Assembly (NCBI RefSeq): GCF_000011185.1 | Contig: NC_002689.2 | Span: 620,001 to 684,000 of the forward strand | From: Thermoplasma volcanium GSS1 | Lineage (GTDB): Archaea > Thermoplasmatota > Thermoplasmata > Thermoplasmatales > Thermoplasmataceae | Length of the DNA: 64,000 bases | Direction: 5' to 3' | Part shown: piece after piece, positions 56,728 to 64,000 of the stretch | Position numbering within the stretch: position 1 is the first letter of the stretch | Layout: the number at the start of each line of letters is the position of its first letter | Notes under the pieces: model-generated | Database searches by the model: none | What the model was told of the DNA's origin: nothing | What the model saw: the letters and a program-made list of their open reading frames with translations, nothing else | Position numbers and translations under genes: made by a program

Positions 56728-58044
56728 ATGGCATGGCTACTCGTGGGAACGAAAAAGTATGAGGACTTTGAAAAGAATGAAAGGGTCAATCGCTGGTATC
56801 TCAACGTAAGGGCCAGATCTCCCATCAGCGCCGATATCTGGAGAAGGTCCCTGCTCCGATATTGCACTATCAACAATACTACACCGGAGGGATTGCTTGA
56901 CATGGCCCAGAAAGGAACCCTTAAGGACAACTTCCAGGACTTCACCATCCGAATGATTGCAGAGGGGAGAAGGGGTGCATATCTTGCCAAGGTAAAGGAA
57001 ATACTTCACTCATGGATCCGCTTCAATGATATCGACTACAAGATCAGGATAAACATTCCGAATGAGCGCCTCAATGAAACCACGATGGACGAACGGGTCC
57101 CAACAAAAGAAGAACTGTCAAAGATCCTGAGAATGGGGACAGTGAGGTCAAGGGTTTCTGTTTCACTCATGGCGTTCTCGGGACTGAGGCCGGAAGTATT
57201 AGGAAATTATGAAGGGACGGACGGCCTCACTCTTGGGGATATTGAGGACCTGGACATAGACACGCTGACATTCAAGAATGTGCCGGCAAAGATCAACGTC
57301 CGCAACGGCCTGAGCAAGACAAGGCTAAAGTACTTCACATTCCTGGGGCAGGAAGGTTGCGGCTACCTGAAAGACTACCTGGATCACAGGAAGGCATCCG
57401 GTGAGATCCTGAAAAAAGAATCTGCGTTGCTTGCTCCGGACCCGGGGAATGTGCAGACTGCGCATGGCTTCCTGAGAACGGCCCTAATAGCGCGAGAAAT
57501 AAGGAAGGCCATAAGGAATTCGAACTTATCAATGCGCCCCTATGTCCTTAGGGTCTATTTTGCAACTGCTCTTGATATTGCTGAATCCAAGGGATCTATC
57601 TCGCATCCCTGGCGCCAGTACATCATGGGGCACAAGGGCGACATCGAGGCCACGTATTCCACGAATAAGCGCCTGTTGCCCGAAACAATAGAAGGAATGA
57701 GATCGGCGTACCTGAAATGTACTAAGTTCTTTGAGACCGAGGAAAAGGGCATAAAAGAAGAAGACTACCAGAAGATGCTCAGGGATTCCGCCATTGACAC
57801 ATTAACGGGGGCATTCGGCATTACACTGACGGACGATCAGAAAGAGGAGCTGAGGAACCTTGACACTGCCGAATATCAGAAAAGGCTCGGAGAGATATTC
57901 AAGGACAGGAAGGCGGACCTCCTGAACAACGGCAATTCTCAAAAAGTGATCCCTTTCAAGGACGTGGAAAAATACATCGAACAGGGGTGGGAATACGTGA
58001 GGGATTTCCCGGGCAATAAAGCAATTGTGAGGCTGCCCTCTTGA
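56728..58044 (+). CDS. Tyrosine recombinase/integrase with C-terminal extension
   Basis: This 438-residue protein has an N-terminal SAM-like DNA-binding domain and a catalytic domain with R154 (SGLRPEVLG), Y272-x-x-R275 in place of the usual H-x-x-R (RPYVLRVYFAT), H302 (MGHKGD) and nucleophile Y310 (EATYS). After the catalytic domain about 100 residues follow: an acidic coiled-coil-like helix (TDDQKEELRNLDTAEYQKRLGEI) and a small C-terminal domain. Higher G+C and CTG/GCC codons than in the flanking chromosome point to transfer. The gene is intact, so the element may still be mobile. Confidence 0.9.
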   Translation: MAWLLVGTKKYEDFEKNERVNRWYLNVRARSPISADIWRRSLLRYCTINNTTPEGLLDMAQKGTLKDNFQDFTIRMIAEGRRGAYLAKVKEILHSWIRFNDIDYKIRINIPNERLNETTMDERVPTKEELSKILRMGTVRSRVSVSLMAFSGLRPEVLGNYEGTDGLTLGDIEDLDIDTLTFKNVPAKINVRNGLSKTRLKYFTFLGQEGCGYLKDYLDHRKASGEILKKESALLAPDPGNVQTAHGFLRTALIAREIRKAIRNSNLSMRPYVLRVYFATALDIAESKGSISHPWRQYIMGHKGDIEATYSTNKRLLPETIEGMRSAYLKCTKFFETEEKGIKEEDYQKMLRDSAIDTLTGAFGITLTDDQKEELRNLDTAEYQKRLGEIFKDRKADLLNNGNSQKVIPFKDVEKYIEQGWEYVRDFPGNKAIVRLPS

Positions 58045-58177
58045 TTTAGTCAAGGGGTATTCCAATTTTAATCGTCCAAAGCGTCCAGCATTGAATGGAG
58101 AAGGCGAAAAATCCGATGCGCAGAGCGAAAATGAGGAAAATAAAAAAACAGGGGTAGCAAGGAGGTGTGGGAAGATT

Positions 58178-58327
58178 TCACCTGCGCTTGTTCCAGCCTC
58201 TAGCCTTGAGTCCATTTTCGTGGTCTATCTCCCGAAGTCTTGGGCCTTCAGGGCCTCTGTACTTCGCCTTCATATCTGCAGATATCCTTTCCCTGGACTC
58301 TTCAGGTATCTTGAAGCCTTCCGCCAT
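58178..58327 (-). CDS. Small basic protein, 49 residues
   Basis: The ATG at 58327 follows an ideal SD (GGAGGTGAACC before ATG). The product begins MAEGFKIPEESRERISADMK and ends GLKARGWNKRR; it is highly charged and basic at the end. No family is recognised. The size, strong ribosome binding site and position between the integrase and the RHH-like gene suggest a small element-encoded DNA- or RNA-binding protein. A T-rich stretch on the minus strand just downstream may terminate it. Confidence 0.6.
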   Translation of the reverse strand: MAEGFKIPEESRERISADMKAKYRGPEGPRLREIDHENGLKARGWNKRR

Positions 58328-58391
58328 GGTTCACCTCCTGATTCTATATAGACAACGAGCTACATAAATATTTTCGTGAGGCTCATTTTTT

Positions 58392-58982
58392 TCACTGCAG
58401 CCATCCTGGAGTGTATTGATCGTCGTCATCTACGTCTTCGATGTCATCTTCATCTTCATCCTGAGGGGGTGCTGTGTGAGCCCCGCTGATAGCCCCGTGT
58501 TGCTGTGGCTTCGCTTCTACAGAATTCCACGTAAACCGGTAACGCTCAAAGATCCGACGTATCAGCTGTTTACCGTGCTCATCGAAAGCGAAACTGTTGA
58601 GTATCGCCTTTTGAATTCTTTCGGTGCTTATTGCGATGGCGGATAAGACGGATTCCTTCACTCTTGCCCGAATTGTTTCCTCCATTGTGGCTAGTTCTTT
58701 TTCCAGCCGTTCCTTATACGCCAGGTCGCTGGCCTTCACGAAGGCATCCATTTCGAGTGCGAGCTTGTCATTGGCTTCGGCTTGGAGTATTTCACTCATT
58801 CTCTTGCCTTTCTCAAGGGCGTCTTTGACTATCTCCGGATATGTCATGCCACTCTTCTTGTAGTGGTCCAGAAACTCCTTAAAATCATTGCTGAGCAGGA
58901 TTGATAATGTAACGTGCTTCTCACGGTATCTGTAGTAAGCCGGCGGGTACTTCTTTGTTTTATCGACCTTATCACTTCTCAT
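58392..58982 (-). CDS. Coiled-coil protein with RHH-like N terminus and acidic tail
   Basis: In this 196-residue protein residues 20-60 (KHVTLSILLSNDFKEFLDHY and the helix SGMTYPEIVKDALEKGK) look like a ribbon-helix-helix domain. Residues 60-120 are a charged coiled-coil. After about 160 comes a Pro/Gln-rich linker and an acidic tail (DEDEDDIEDVDDDD). The fold order resembles plasmid copy-control or partition proteins of archaeal elements. The DNA immediately upstream carries a CTATATA/TATATAG inverted repeat, a natural autoregulatory site. Function inferred only. Confidence 0.7.
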   Translation of the reverse strand: MRSDKVDKTKKYPPAYYRYREKHVTLSILLSNDFKEFLDHYKKSGMTYPEIVKDALEKGKRMSEILQAEANDKLALEMDAFVKASDLAYKERLEKELATMEETIRARVKESVLSAIAISTERIQKAILNSFAFDEHGKQLIRRIFERYRFTWNSVEAKPQQHGAISGAHTAPPQDEDEDDIEDVDDDDQYTPGWLQ

Positions 58983-58987
58983 TAGTG

Positions 58988-59014
58988 CTATATAATTCTG
59001 AAGTGGATATATAG
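58988..59014. promoter_or_regulatory. Inverted repeat next to the RHH-like gene
   Basis: CTATATA (58988-58994) and TATATAG (59008-59014) are perfect arms with a 13-base spacer, a few bases upstream of the start at 58982. A further partial copy (CTATATT, 59028-59034) and ACTATATT (59037-59044) follow. These fit repeated operator half-sites for an autoregulated RHH protein overlapping the promoter. Confidence 0.5.
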
Positions 59015-59094
59015 TTTTGCATGCCTGCTATATTACACTATATTCTTATTTTATGCTCGCCATATAATTGGCGATATGCTTGATTCGTGCAACT

Positions 59095-59172
59095 AACGAA
59101 AATTGGCAAAAATGGCAAAACGGCTATTTCACTGGGTCTGTGTTAGAAAAACGAAATTTTCTCGGCAAAAAT
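59095..59172. repeat. Iteron-like direct repeats in the element
   Basis: AACGAAAATT followed by GGCAAAAAT (59095-59113) recurs as AACGAAATTTT followed by GGCAAAAAT (59150-59172), 55-59 bases apart. A third partial copy, GGCAAAA, is at 59114-59120. They lie in about 270 bases without a convincing gene, between two small minus-strand genes. They may be a replication, partition or recombination site of the element. Confidence 0.35.
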
Positions 59173-59252
59173 ATAGGGGTTTTTCAGGGACTCAGGCATG
59201 CAAAATGTAAAACACGGTCTCTGTGTTGTAACTCTAAGCTTCTGCCTTTTTG

Positions 59253-59495
59253 TCATCTGCTGCCCCTATAGACAAACCATATTCCCTCTTTCCTGTACCC
59301 GAGATGGCCCAGGATGTAGCCTAATCTCATATACCGATCGTGATTAGGCACCATTTCAGCCGTCCTGATCCTGTCTCTCAGGATCACCAGTGGATAGGTC
59401 GCCTTCAAGAGTTGCATTAGATTATTTCGTTCGTCTTCATTCAGATGTTCAAGATCGTGCTGCTGAAGGAATATATCGATTGCGTCAGTGTTCAA
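59253..59495 (-). CDS. Small element-encoded protein, 80 residues
   Basis: The start is TTG at 59495 with GGAGGTG (59503-59509) seven bases upstream, an excellent site. The product is mixed charged and hydrophobic (FLQQHDLEHLNEDERNNLMQLLK, then ILGHLGYRKEGIWFVYR) and predicted helical. Family not recognised. It sits between the repeats and a stop-interrupted gene. Confidence 0.6.
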   Translation of the reverse strand: MNTDAIDIFLQQHDLEHLNEDERNNLMQLLKATYPLVILRDRIRTAEMVPNHDRYMRLGYILGHLGYRKEGIWFVYRGSR

Positions 59496-59616
59496 TTTCT
59501 CACACCTCCGTGTATGTCAGGTCAATTGGTTGACCTGGCTCTGTTAGAACGTATTTTGGTTCTATTTGCTCAATTTTACTGGGGTTTGAAAGTATGGCAA
59601 TTCAGGATGTAAGATA

Positions 59617-59850
59617 ATGGTTAACTTAAAGTCTCTTTGTAGAATGGATGCCGCATTGAAACTTGAAAAGGAGTTAAACGAAGAAGTCAATTCATGAAGG
59701 GAATCAGTAGAATTCATGAAAATGGCAGCTACTGATACATGCGAACTTCTTAACTTCTGGGACGCTAAAGGAATATTTGCAAAAGAGAAGGAATTCAATT
59801 TCCGTCAAGGGCAACGGCAAACCCCTGAATACTCTCCATATGGGGCCTAA
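59617..59850 (+). pseudogene. Stop-interrupted small ORF
   Basis: From ATG 59617 the frame codes MVNLKSLCRMDAALKLEKEL, meets TGA at 59695-59697, and continues in the same frame with VEFMKMAATDTCELLNFWD and further to TAA at 59848-59850. Residue content on both sides of the stop looks coding (77 sense codons). It is probably a decayed small gene; a tryptophan codon mutated to TGA would explain it. Confidence 0.4.
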
Positions 59851-60058
59851 AGGCTACTATTGTTGAGGCCAGAAAGCGTTCATGACCTTGTTTCAAAACA
59901 CGTATGTTTTCACCTTAGCACGCATAGTGATTTTTGTTTCTTGAAATACGCCATCGCCAATCCATGACTTTCCTAAAAAAGTCAAAGAAAGGCGCTTTAG
60001 TATATTTCCAGCCATTCCGGTAAACTTTGTGTATTTGCCTAGTTTTTTAATGATCAAG

Positions 60059-60244
60059 TTAGTTAAACAGGTCTAATGGCCTTGACAGACAGGAAATGAA
60101 GTTTAAAACCAATAGTAAGTACCAGAAGAGATCTGATTTTAACGGATCCTCTAGAGCTATCTTGATAAATTCATCAAAAATCCACAACAGTATGAGAATA
60201 ATGCTGAATTTATGAATATATGCCGTGGGCCGGCATTTACTCAT
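60059..60244 (-). CDS. Small membrane protein, 61 residues
   Basis: The ATG at 60244 lies about 25 bases after a TATA-like element (60263-60272) shared with the divergent recombinase relic, which supports a leaderless start. The product has two hydrophobic segments (HKFSIILILLWIFDEF and SDLFWYLLLVLNFISCL) separated by an acidic loop. Function unknown. Confidence 0.4.
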   Translation of the reverse strand: MSKCRPTAYIHKFSIILILLWIFDEFIKIALEDPLKSDLFWYLLLVLNFISCLSRPLDLFN

Positions 60245-60292
60245 AGGTTTAATGCCTGACAATTTTTATATACTTCCTTGGGACACAATTCC

Positions 60293-61008
60293 ATGGATCA
60301 GGAGACAACGAACAAGGAGATAGGGAGGCTGGAAAATTCAGATATTCCCAGGGTGGTCAAGGACAAGATACGTGAGTTTGTAGATGACATACTACTTTCG
60401 GGCCTTTCACTGAACCGGCAGTATTTCTACGCAATCCGGCTGAGGCAGATAGCTTCGCTGATCCCTGATAAATTTCTTAACCCGTCAACTGCGGACATAA
60501 AGAGAGTCATGTCCACACTCATGTCGGGGAAGATCGGCAGGAGAATCAAGGGGAAAAACCACAGTAGTGTTTATTCTGACTGGTAAATCGAAAACTATAA
60601 GTCCACCCTGAAGAAGTTCTACGGCTGGCACCTCAAGGAGCAGAATCCGGAATGCGTTGCCTGGATAAGGCCAAACAATCACCCAAACAGAGATGTGAAA
60701 CCGGACAACATGATAACTGAAACCGAGATGCAACGAATACTTACCGTATTGAAGAATCCAAGGGATCGGGCCTTTATTTCATCCCTGTATGATTCGGGGT
60801 GCAGGATTGAAGAACTGATCACACTAAAGAACAGGGACATATCTTTTGACCAGTACGGGTCATACTTTCAGTTACGGGAAAGACTTGTTACCGAAAGGTC
60901 AGGATTGTGGGCAGTTCAATTGCCATGCCCGTGTTCTTAACCCTGCTTGAGGGCATAAGAAATAATCCCGGAAGGCTGTGGAAATGCCGAATTCCTTTTC
61001 TAAATTAG
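60293..61008 (+). pseudogene. Second broken tyrosine recombinase
   Basis: The N-terminal domain (MDQETTNKEIGRLENSDIP up to HSSVYSDW) is stopped by TAA at 60584-60586. The same frame resumes with IENYKSTLKKFYGWHLKEQN and the box I region LYDSGCRIEELITLKNRDI, then shifts near 60905. In the next frame IAMPVFLTLLEGIRNNPG continues as integrases do and ends at TAG 61006-61008. The catalytic tyrosine half is missing. Sequence style resembles XerA-like archaeal recombinases. It seems unrelated in detail to the intact integrase at 56728. Confidence 0.7.
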
Positions 61009-61169
61009 TTGTGAATAAAATTAATGGTTAGCAGTATAGATGTGGGAATTCTGGAATAAAGGAGTGGTTAGGATACTATTTGTGTGTAACATCTTCAAGG
61101 ATCAGCCATGCAAAGAGTTTCTATCTCGATAACCTTAATAACTTTCAAAGGCTTGTCTTTTGATTTCTT

Positions 61170-61334
61170 ATGAAGTGCCCACTGTGTAATGCAGAAATGG
61201 ACCAGAAACTTTTGAATGAATGGAATTATGGTAAGTTTAGGGTCTTCAGATACGAACGTCCTGAGTGTAAGGAGAAATTCAAGTACTACGTTTCAAATGA
61301 TGGCAAGACTTTCACTATTCCCAAGGTTGAGTGA
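61170..61334 (+). CDS. Small zinc-ribbon-like protein upstream of the restriction enzyme
   Basis: This 54-residue protein begins MKCPLCNAEM, with a C-x-x-C knuckle and a later R-P-E-C-K in which the expected first cysteine of the second knuckle is arginine. A short beta-like segment (KFKYYVSNDGKTFTIPKVE) follows. It starts 165 bases before, and ends two bases before, the ATG of the restriction-modification gene, so they are translated together. It may be a small DNA-binding accessory or controller. Confidence 0.6.
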   Translation: MKCPLCNAEMDQKLLNEWNYGKFRVFRYERPECKEKFKYYVSNDGKTFTIPKVE

Positions 61335-61336
61335 GT

Positions 61337-64000
61337 ATGGCTGTTAAAAATTTGTTTGGAGTGGACTTTTGGGTCAACCAATTCAGGGAGCTTGGTTACC
61401 CAGTGAAACAGCAAGAGTTTCCGTTAAGCCTGTTAAAAGAACAGAAGATTATACCTCCTAAGACCACTCCTAAGAAGGTACTGAGGCTCTTCAACAATGA
61501 CCTGTTAGACATTGTAGTAATAGAAGTAAATAATGATGAATTTTCCCGCGGGAGATGTGTTAGTATCGCAAGGTCATGGAAAAGAAACAATCTGCTCAGT
61601 CCAGTAATAGTTCTAACGAATTCTTCTGAATCTTATGTGTGTATAATACCCGGAGTAGGATATAACTCAGAGGCAAAAATTCTGTATCTTTCTGACGAAC
61701 TGTATCATACTGACAAGATCGTGCTCAAGTCAATGAAGTATGTGGAAAACAATGTGGAATTATTGAAGCTGTATAACAGCGAATTTTTCCCATACCAGAA
61801 GGTCAGGGACGATTTCTTCTATCAATACAGAGACTTGTTTCAGGAGCTGTCGGACAAACTCACCCCATACTTGGAAGATCACACAAGATCGTTTGCTCAG
61901 AAGTTCTTGGGAAGGCTGATGTTCCTTTACTTCCTTCAGAAGAAGGGATGGCTCAAAGGAAACAAGAGGTTTGTCGATAACATTAAAGATTACTGGGAAT
62001 TGAGCAACCTTTACTATAACGGTCTGAACACGGGGAAAATCGAGGGAATACCTTTCCTGAATGGCTCGCTCTTCGACAGGGAGGACTATCTGACAAGAGA
62101 TAAGGAAGAGGAAATATCAGAAATATTGAACGAGGCTTTTCTGCGGGCCCGAAAATTCTTTGACGATTATAATTTCACTGTAGACGAAAGCGCTCCACTA
62201 GAAGTTGAGGTAAGCATAGATCCTGCGCTGATCGGAACCGTTTTTGAGAACCTTCTTCTGGAGAAGGAACGCGGGGAGAAGGGGACGTTCTACACTCCAA
62301 AGGATGAGATATCCTTCATCTGCAGGCGGGCTCTGGTTCGATATCTAGGGCTTCAGGACAGATATACTCCAGACAGCAGGAGCTTGCAGGATGGCATCGA
62401 TCTGTACCTGGATGAACTGAGAAAGAGCAAGAAGTTAGACGAAATCAGGAACCTGAAAGAGCGGCTTCTTAAGGTGAGGGTTGTCGACCCTGCAGTTGGA
62501 TCTGGAGGATTTCTGGTTGTGATGATGCAGGAAATCGTATCCATTGTCACAGAGGCTGATTCAATTGCAGGATGGATATCAGATCCGTATGAATACAAGA
62601 AGACTATATATGGAAATATTTACGGCTTTGACATAGAACCAGAAGCCGTTGAGATCGCCAGACTAAGGATGTGGCTATCCATGATTATTGACCTGGAAGT
62701 CCCGGTACCGTTGCCCAACCTTGATTTCAAGATCGTAGATATTCCGGATTCCCTTGAGCTTCAGAGTGTTCAGAAGAAGATAACACCAGAGATTGAGGAA
62801 GAAAGGGACCACGTCGAAAAACTGATTGAACAGTATTCCAACGAACACGATCATGAGAACAAGAAGTCCCTGAAAAAGCGCATAGAATCTCACACCGAGA
62901 ATCTGAGAAAATACGGCCTGAATCCCGAGGTAATTGAGAGATACATGGTGAATCCCGCAGACATTGTTGTTATGAACCCTCCATACGTGAGGCAAGAATC
63001 AATTAAGCAGGAAAGGAAGAAATATTATGTTAGTACATACAAGTTAGACAAGAAATCAGACCTATACGTTTATTTTTTCATGAGGTCACTATGGTTACTA
63101 AAGCCAAATGGCTATGTGTCAGCAATAACATCTGACAAGTGGCTGGAAACCTCCTATGGTAAGAAACTCCAGGATTTCCTGAAGAGCAGGCTAATCGCCA
63201 TCTACGGACAAAAGAACCGATCCTTTATGGCAGATATAAACACTGTCATATCGCTCTACGGCAACGACATGCAGAATGGACCAGTAGATTTCATCTACTT
63301 AGAGAGCTATGCTTCCAAGAGCGTTGTCAGGAGGGTTTCCATGGAGAGATCAGATCTTAAGCCAGGCAAGTGGTTCTACTTGCGTTCCCCTGAAATCTTC
63401 CTCAGAGAAATAATGCCGAAGCTAAACCACAAGCTTGGAGATTTCGCAGAGGTTAAACGTGGATTCACTACTGGCGCCAACGAATTCTTCTACATGAGAG
63501 ATGTTTCCTCTCAATATGAGACAGATTATTTAGCTAATCCAAAGAAGTTTGAGGAATGGGGCGTAAGTGCGAAAAACGAGAAAGAACTTAAGGAACAAGG
63601 TCTCGTTTATATTGAGAATGAGGGTGGAGAGAGATTTGTAATAAACAGATCGGATACAAAGCCACTGGTTAGAACGACAAAGGATCTAAAGGGATACATA
63701 ATTGACAAACCTGAAAGATTGTGTTTGTACACCAAAACTCCTGGAATTATGACCAAAAAGTACATTGAATGGGGAAGAAAACAACCTGTAAACATCAGGG
63801 GCCGAAAAGAACCCGTCATAGGCTATAACAACGTGCCATCAGTATCCGGAAGGAAAAACTGGTATTCTCTTAACGATCTTGAGCCTGCAAATATAATCTT
63901 GCCGATGTACGTAATGGATAGATTCTTCATCCCATGGTCTAAAGAACCAGTTGTCTGTGACAACACTTTCTATACGTTAAAGCCTAACGTAAGAGGGATA
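61337..64000 (+). CDS. Type IIG (Eco57I-like) restriction-modification enzyme, N-terminal 888 residues
   Basis: The frame is open from the ATG at 61337 to the window edge. The adenine methyltransferase core has motif I DPAVGSGGF at 384-392, YGFDIEPEAVEIARLR, and motif IV NPPY at 547-550. Before it lies a helical connector (FENLLLEKERGEKGTFYTP), and at the N terminus a domain with DLLDIVVIEVN that could be a nuclease-like fold (E-x-K would be E-V-N, so activity is uncertain). After motif IV the target-recognition region begins near AEVKRGFTTGANEFFY. Length and order fit Eco57I-like or PglX-like enzymes that methylate, and in type IIG also cut, DNA. Confidence 0.88.
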   Translation, partial: MAVKNLFGVDFWVNQFRELGYPVKQQEFPLSLLKEQKIIPPKTTPKKVLRLFNNDLLDIVVIEVNNDEFSRGRCVSIARSWKRNNLLSPVIVLTNSSESYVCIIPGVGYNSEAKILYLSDELYHTDKIVLKSMKYVENNVELLKLYNSEFFPYQKVRDDFFYQYRDLFQELSDKLTPYLEDHTRSFAQKFLGRLMFLYFLQKKGWLKGNKRFVDNIKDYWELSNLYYNGLNTGKIEGIPFLNGSLFDREDYLTRDKEEEISEILNEAFLRARKFFDDYNFTVDESAPLEVEVSIDPALIGTVFENLLLEKERGEKGTFYTPKDEISFICRRALVRYLGLQDRYTPDSRSLQDGIDLYLDELRKSKKLDEIRNLKERLLKVRVVDPAVGSGGFLVVMMQEIVSIVTEADSIAGWISDPYEYKKTIYGNIYGFDIEPEAVEIARLRMWLSMIIDLEVPVPLPNLDFKIVDIPDSLELQSVQKKITPEIEEERDHVEKLIEQYSNEHDHENKKSLKKRIESHTENLRKYGLNPEVIERYMVNPADIVVMNPPYVRQESIKQERKKYYVSTYKLDKKSDLYVYFFMRSLWLLKPNGYVSAITSDKWLETSYGKKLQDFLKSRLIAIYGQKNRSFMADINTVISLYGNDMQNGPVDFIYLESYASKSVVRRVSMERSDLKPGKWFYLRSPEIFLREIMPKLNHKLGDFAEVKRGFTTGANEFFYMRDVSSQYETDYLANPKKFEEWGVSAKNEKELKEQGLVYIENEGGERFVINRSDTKPLVRTTKDLKGYIIDKPERLCLYTKTPGIMTKKYIEWGRKQPVNIRGRKEPVIGYNNVPSVSGRKNWYSLNDLEPANIILPMYVMDRFFIPWSKEPVVCDNTFYTLKPNVRGI

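Larger units (their letters stand above)
55900..64000. mobile_element. Integrated element or genomic island (right end outside the window)
   Basis: From about 55900 to the window edge the gene content and composition change. There are three tyrosine-recombinase loci (two broken, one intact), several small genes with strong GGAGG-type ribosome binding sites, a coiled-coil DNA-binding-like protein beside inverted and direct repeats, and a restriction-modification enzyme. Codons such as CTG, GCC and AAG are clearly more frequent in 56700-59000 than in the flanking chromosome. No tRNA attachment site is seen on the left, so the exact border is uncertain. Confidence 0.65.

Noticed and set aside
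56462-56809. 115-codon open frame between the two integrase loci
   Set aside because: It overlaps the broken recombinase and the start of the intact one, and its translation is not similar to either.
59068-59271. 67-codon plus-strand open frame over the direct repeats
   Set aside because: It covers the iteron-like repeats, lacks a start signal and has an unlikely cysteine/lysine-rich sequence.
59562-59798. Minus-strand 78-codon frame opposite the stop-interrupted ORF
   Set aside because: Serine/phenylalanine-rich translation is the typical shadow of a Glu/Lys-rich gene on the other strand.
1-64000. tRNA, rRNA or CRISPR array
   Set aside because: I looked for T-loop signatures and evenly spaced direct repeats by eye and found none; a covariance-model search would be needed to exclude a divergent tRNA.

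Overview
The window is chromosomal DNA of a thermoacidophilic euryarchaeon of the order Thermoplasmatales, almost certainly genus Thermoplasma. The proteasome beta subunit, the actin-like protein at 12920-13900, the KDG aldolase, S17e, split transketolase and eIF2-beta all look like the Thermoplasma forms. By eye the base composition is AT-rich (roughly 40% G+C), which fits T. volcanium better than T. acidophilum. Many genes start about 25 bases after a TATA box with no leader, while operon-internal genes carry GGTGAT or GGAGG Shine-Dalgarno (SD) sequences, as expected for these archaea.

Layout. 1-9200 is metabolism: the end of a probable surface protein, a methyltransferase, a chelatase-type AAA+/VWA protein, pyrBI, a tightly coupled hemL-hemC-hemD operon on the minus strand, a dCTP deaminase/dUTPase-like protein and an acyl-CoA thioesterase. 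9200-14230 is the most unusual part: a three-gene operon that looks like a minimal type IV secretion or archaeal DNA-import (Ced-like) apparatus (two-helix pilin-like protein, polytopic VirB6-like protein, VirB4/HerA ATPase with N-terminal membrane helices). It is followed by the ParM-like actin homologue (Ta0583 type) and a small ribbon-helix-helix-like partner. 14230-29600 holds a DsrE-TauE sulfur pair with a 16-bp palindrome, a giant Lhr-type helicase, UspA, ribosomal protein S17e, thiolase, a DAO-family FAD enzyme, DedA, an aldehyde dehydrogenase of the P5C type and a polysaccharide flippase. 29600-31500 holds eIF2-beta and, divergently, a ribbon-helix-helix protein overlapping a small, degenerate FtsZ/tubulin-like protein: a second filament-protein-plus-DNA-binder pair. 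31500-46900 is again metabolic: Lrp/AsnC and an archaeal asparagine synthetase, a lone DEDDy exonuclease, an MFS pump, a CBS protein, psmB and aCPSF1, a surface protein, the transketolase-transaldolase operon, KDG aldolase, and acyl-CoA dehydrogenase with acyl-CoA ligase.

46900-55520 is AT-rich and partly decayed, with relic genes and two small genes that each carry a frameshift in an A5 run. It also holds two adjacent MutS-like ATPases preceded by a short leader ORF, and an FmdE-family protein with a second TauE/SafE exporter. From about 55900 to the right edge is an integrated element or island with different codon use. It has one intact and two broken tyrosine recombinases, a coiled-coil/RHH-like protein next to repeats, several small genes with strong ribosome binding sites, and a large type IIG/Eco57I-like restriction-modification enzyme cut by the window edge.

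I saw no tRNA, rRNA or CRISPR array. Coordinates and motifs come from reading the sequence; family assignments come from motif recognition without database searches.
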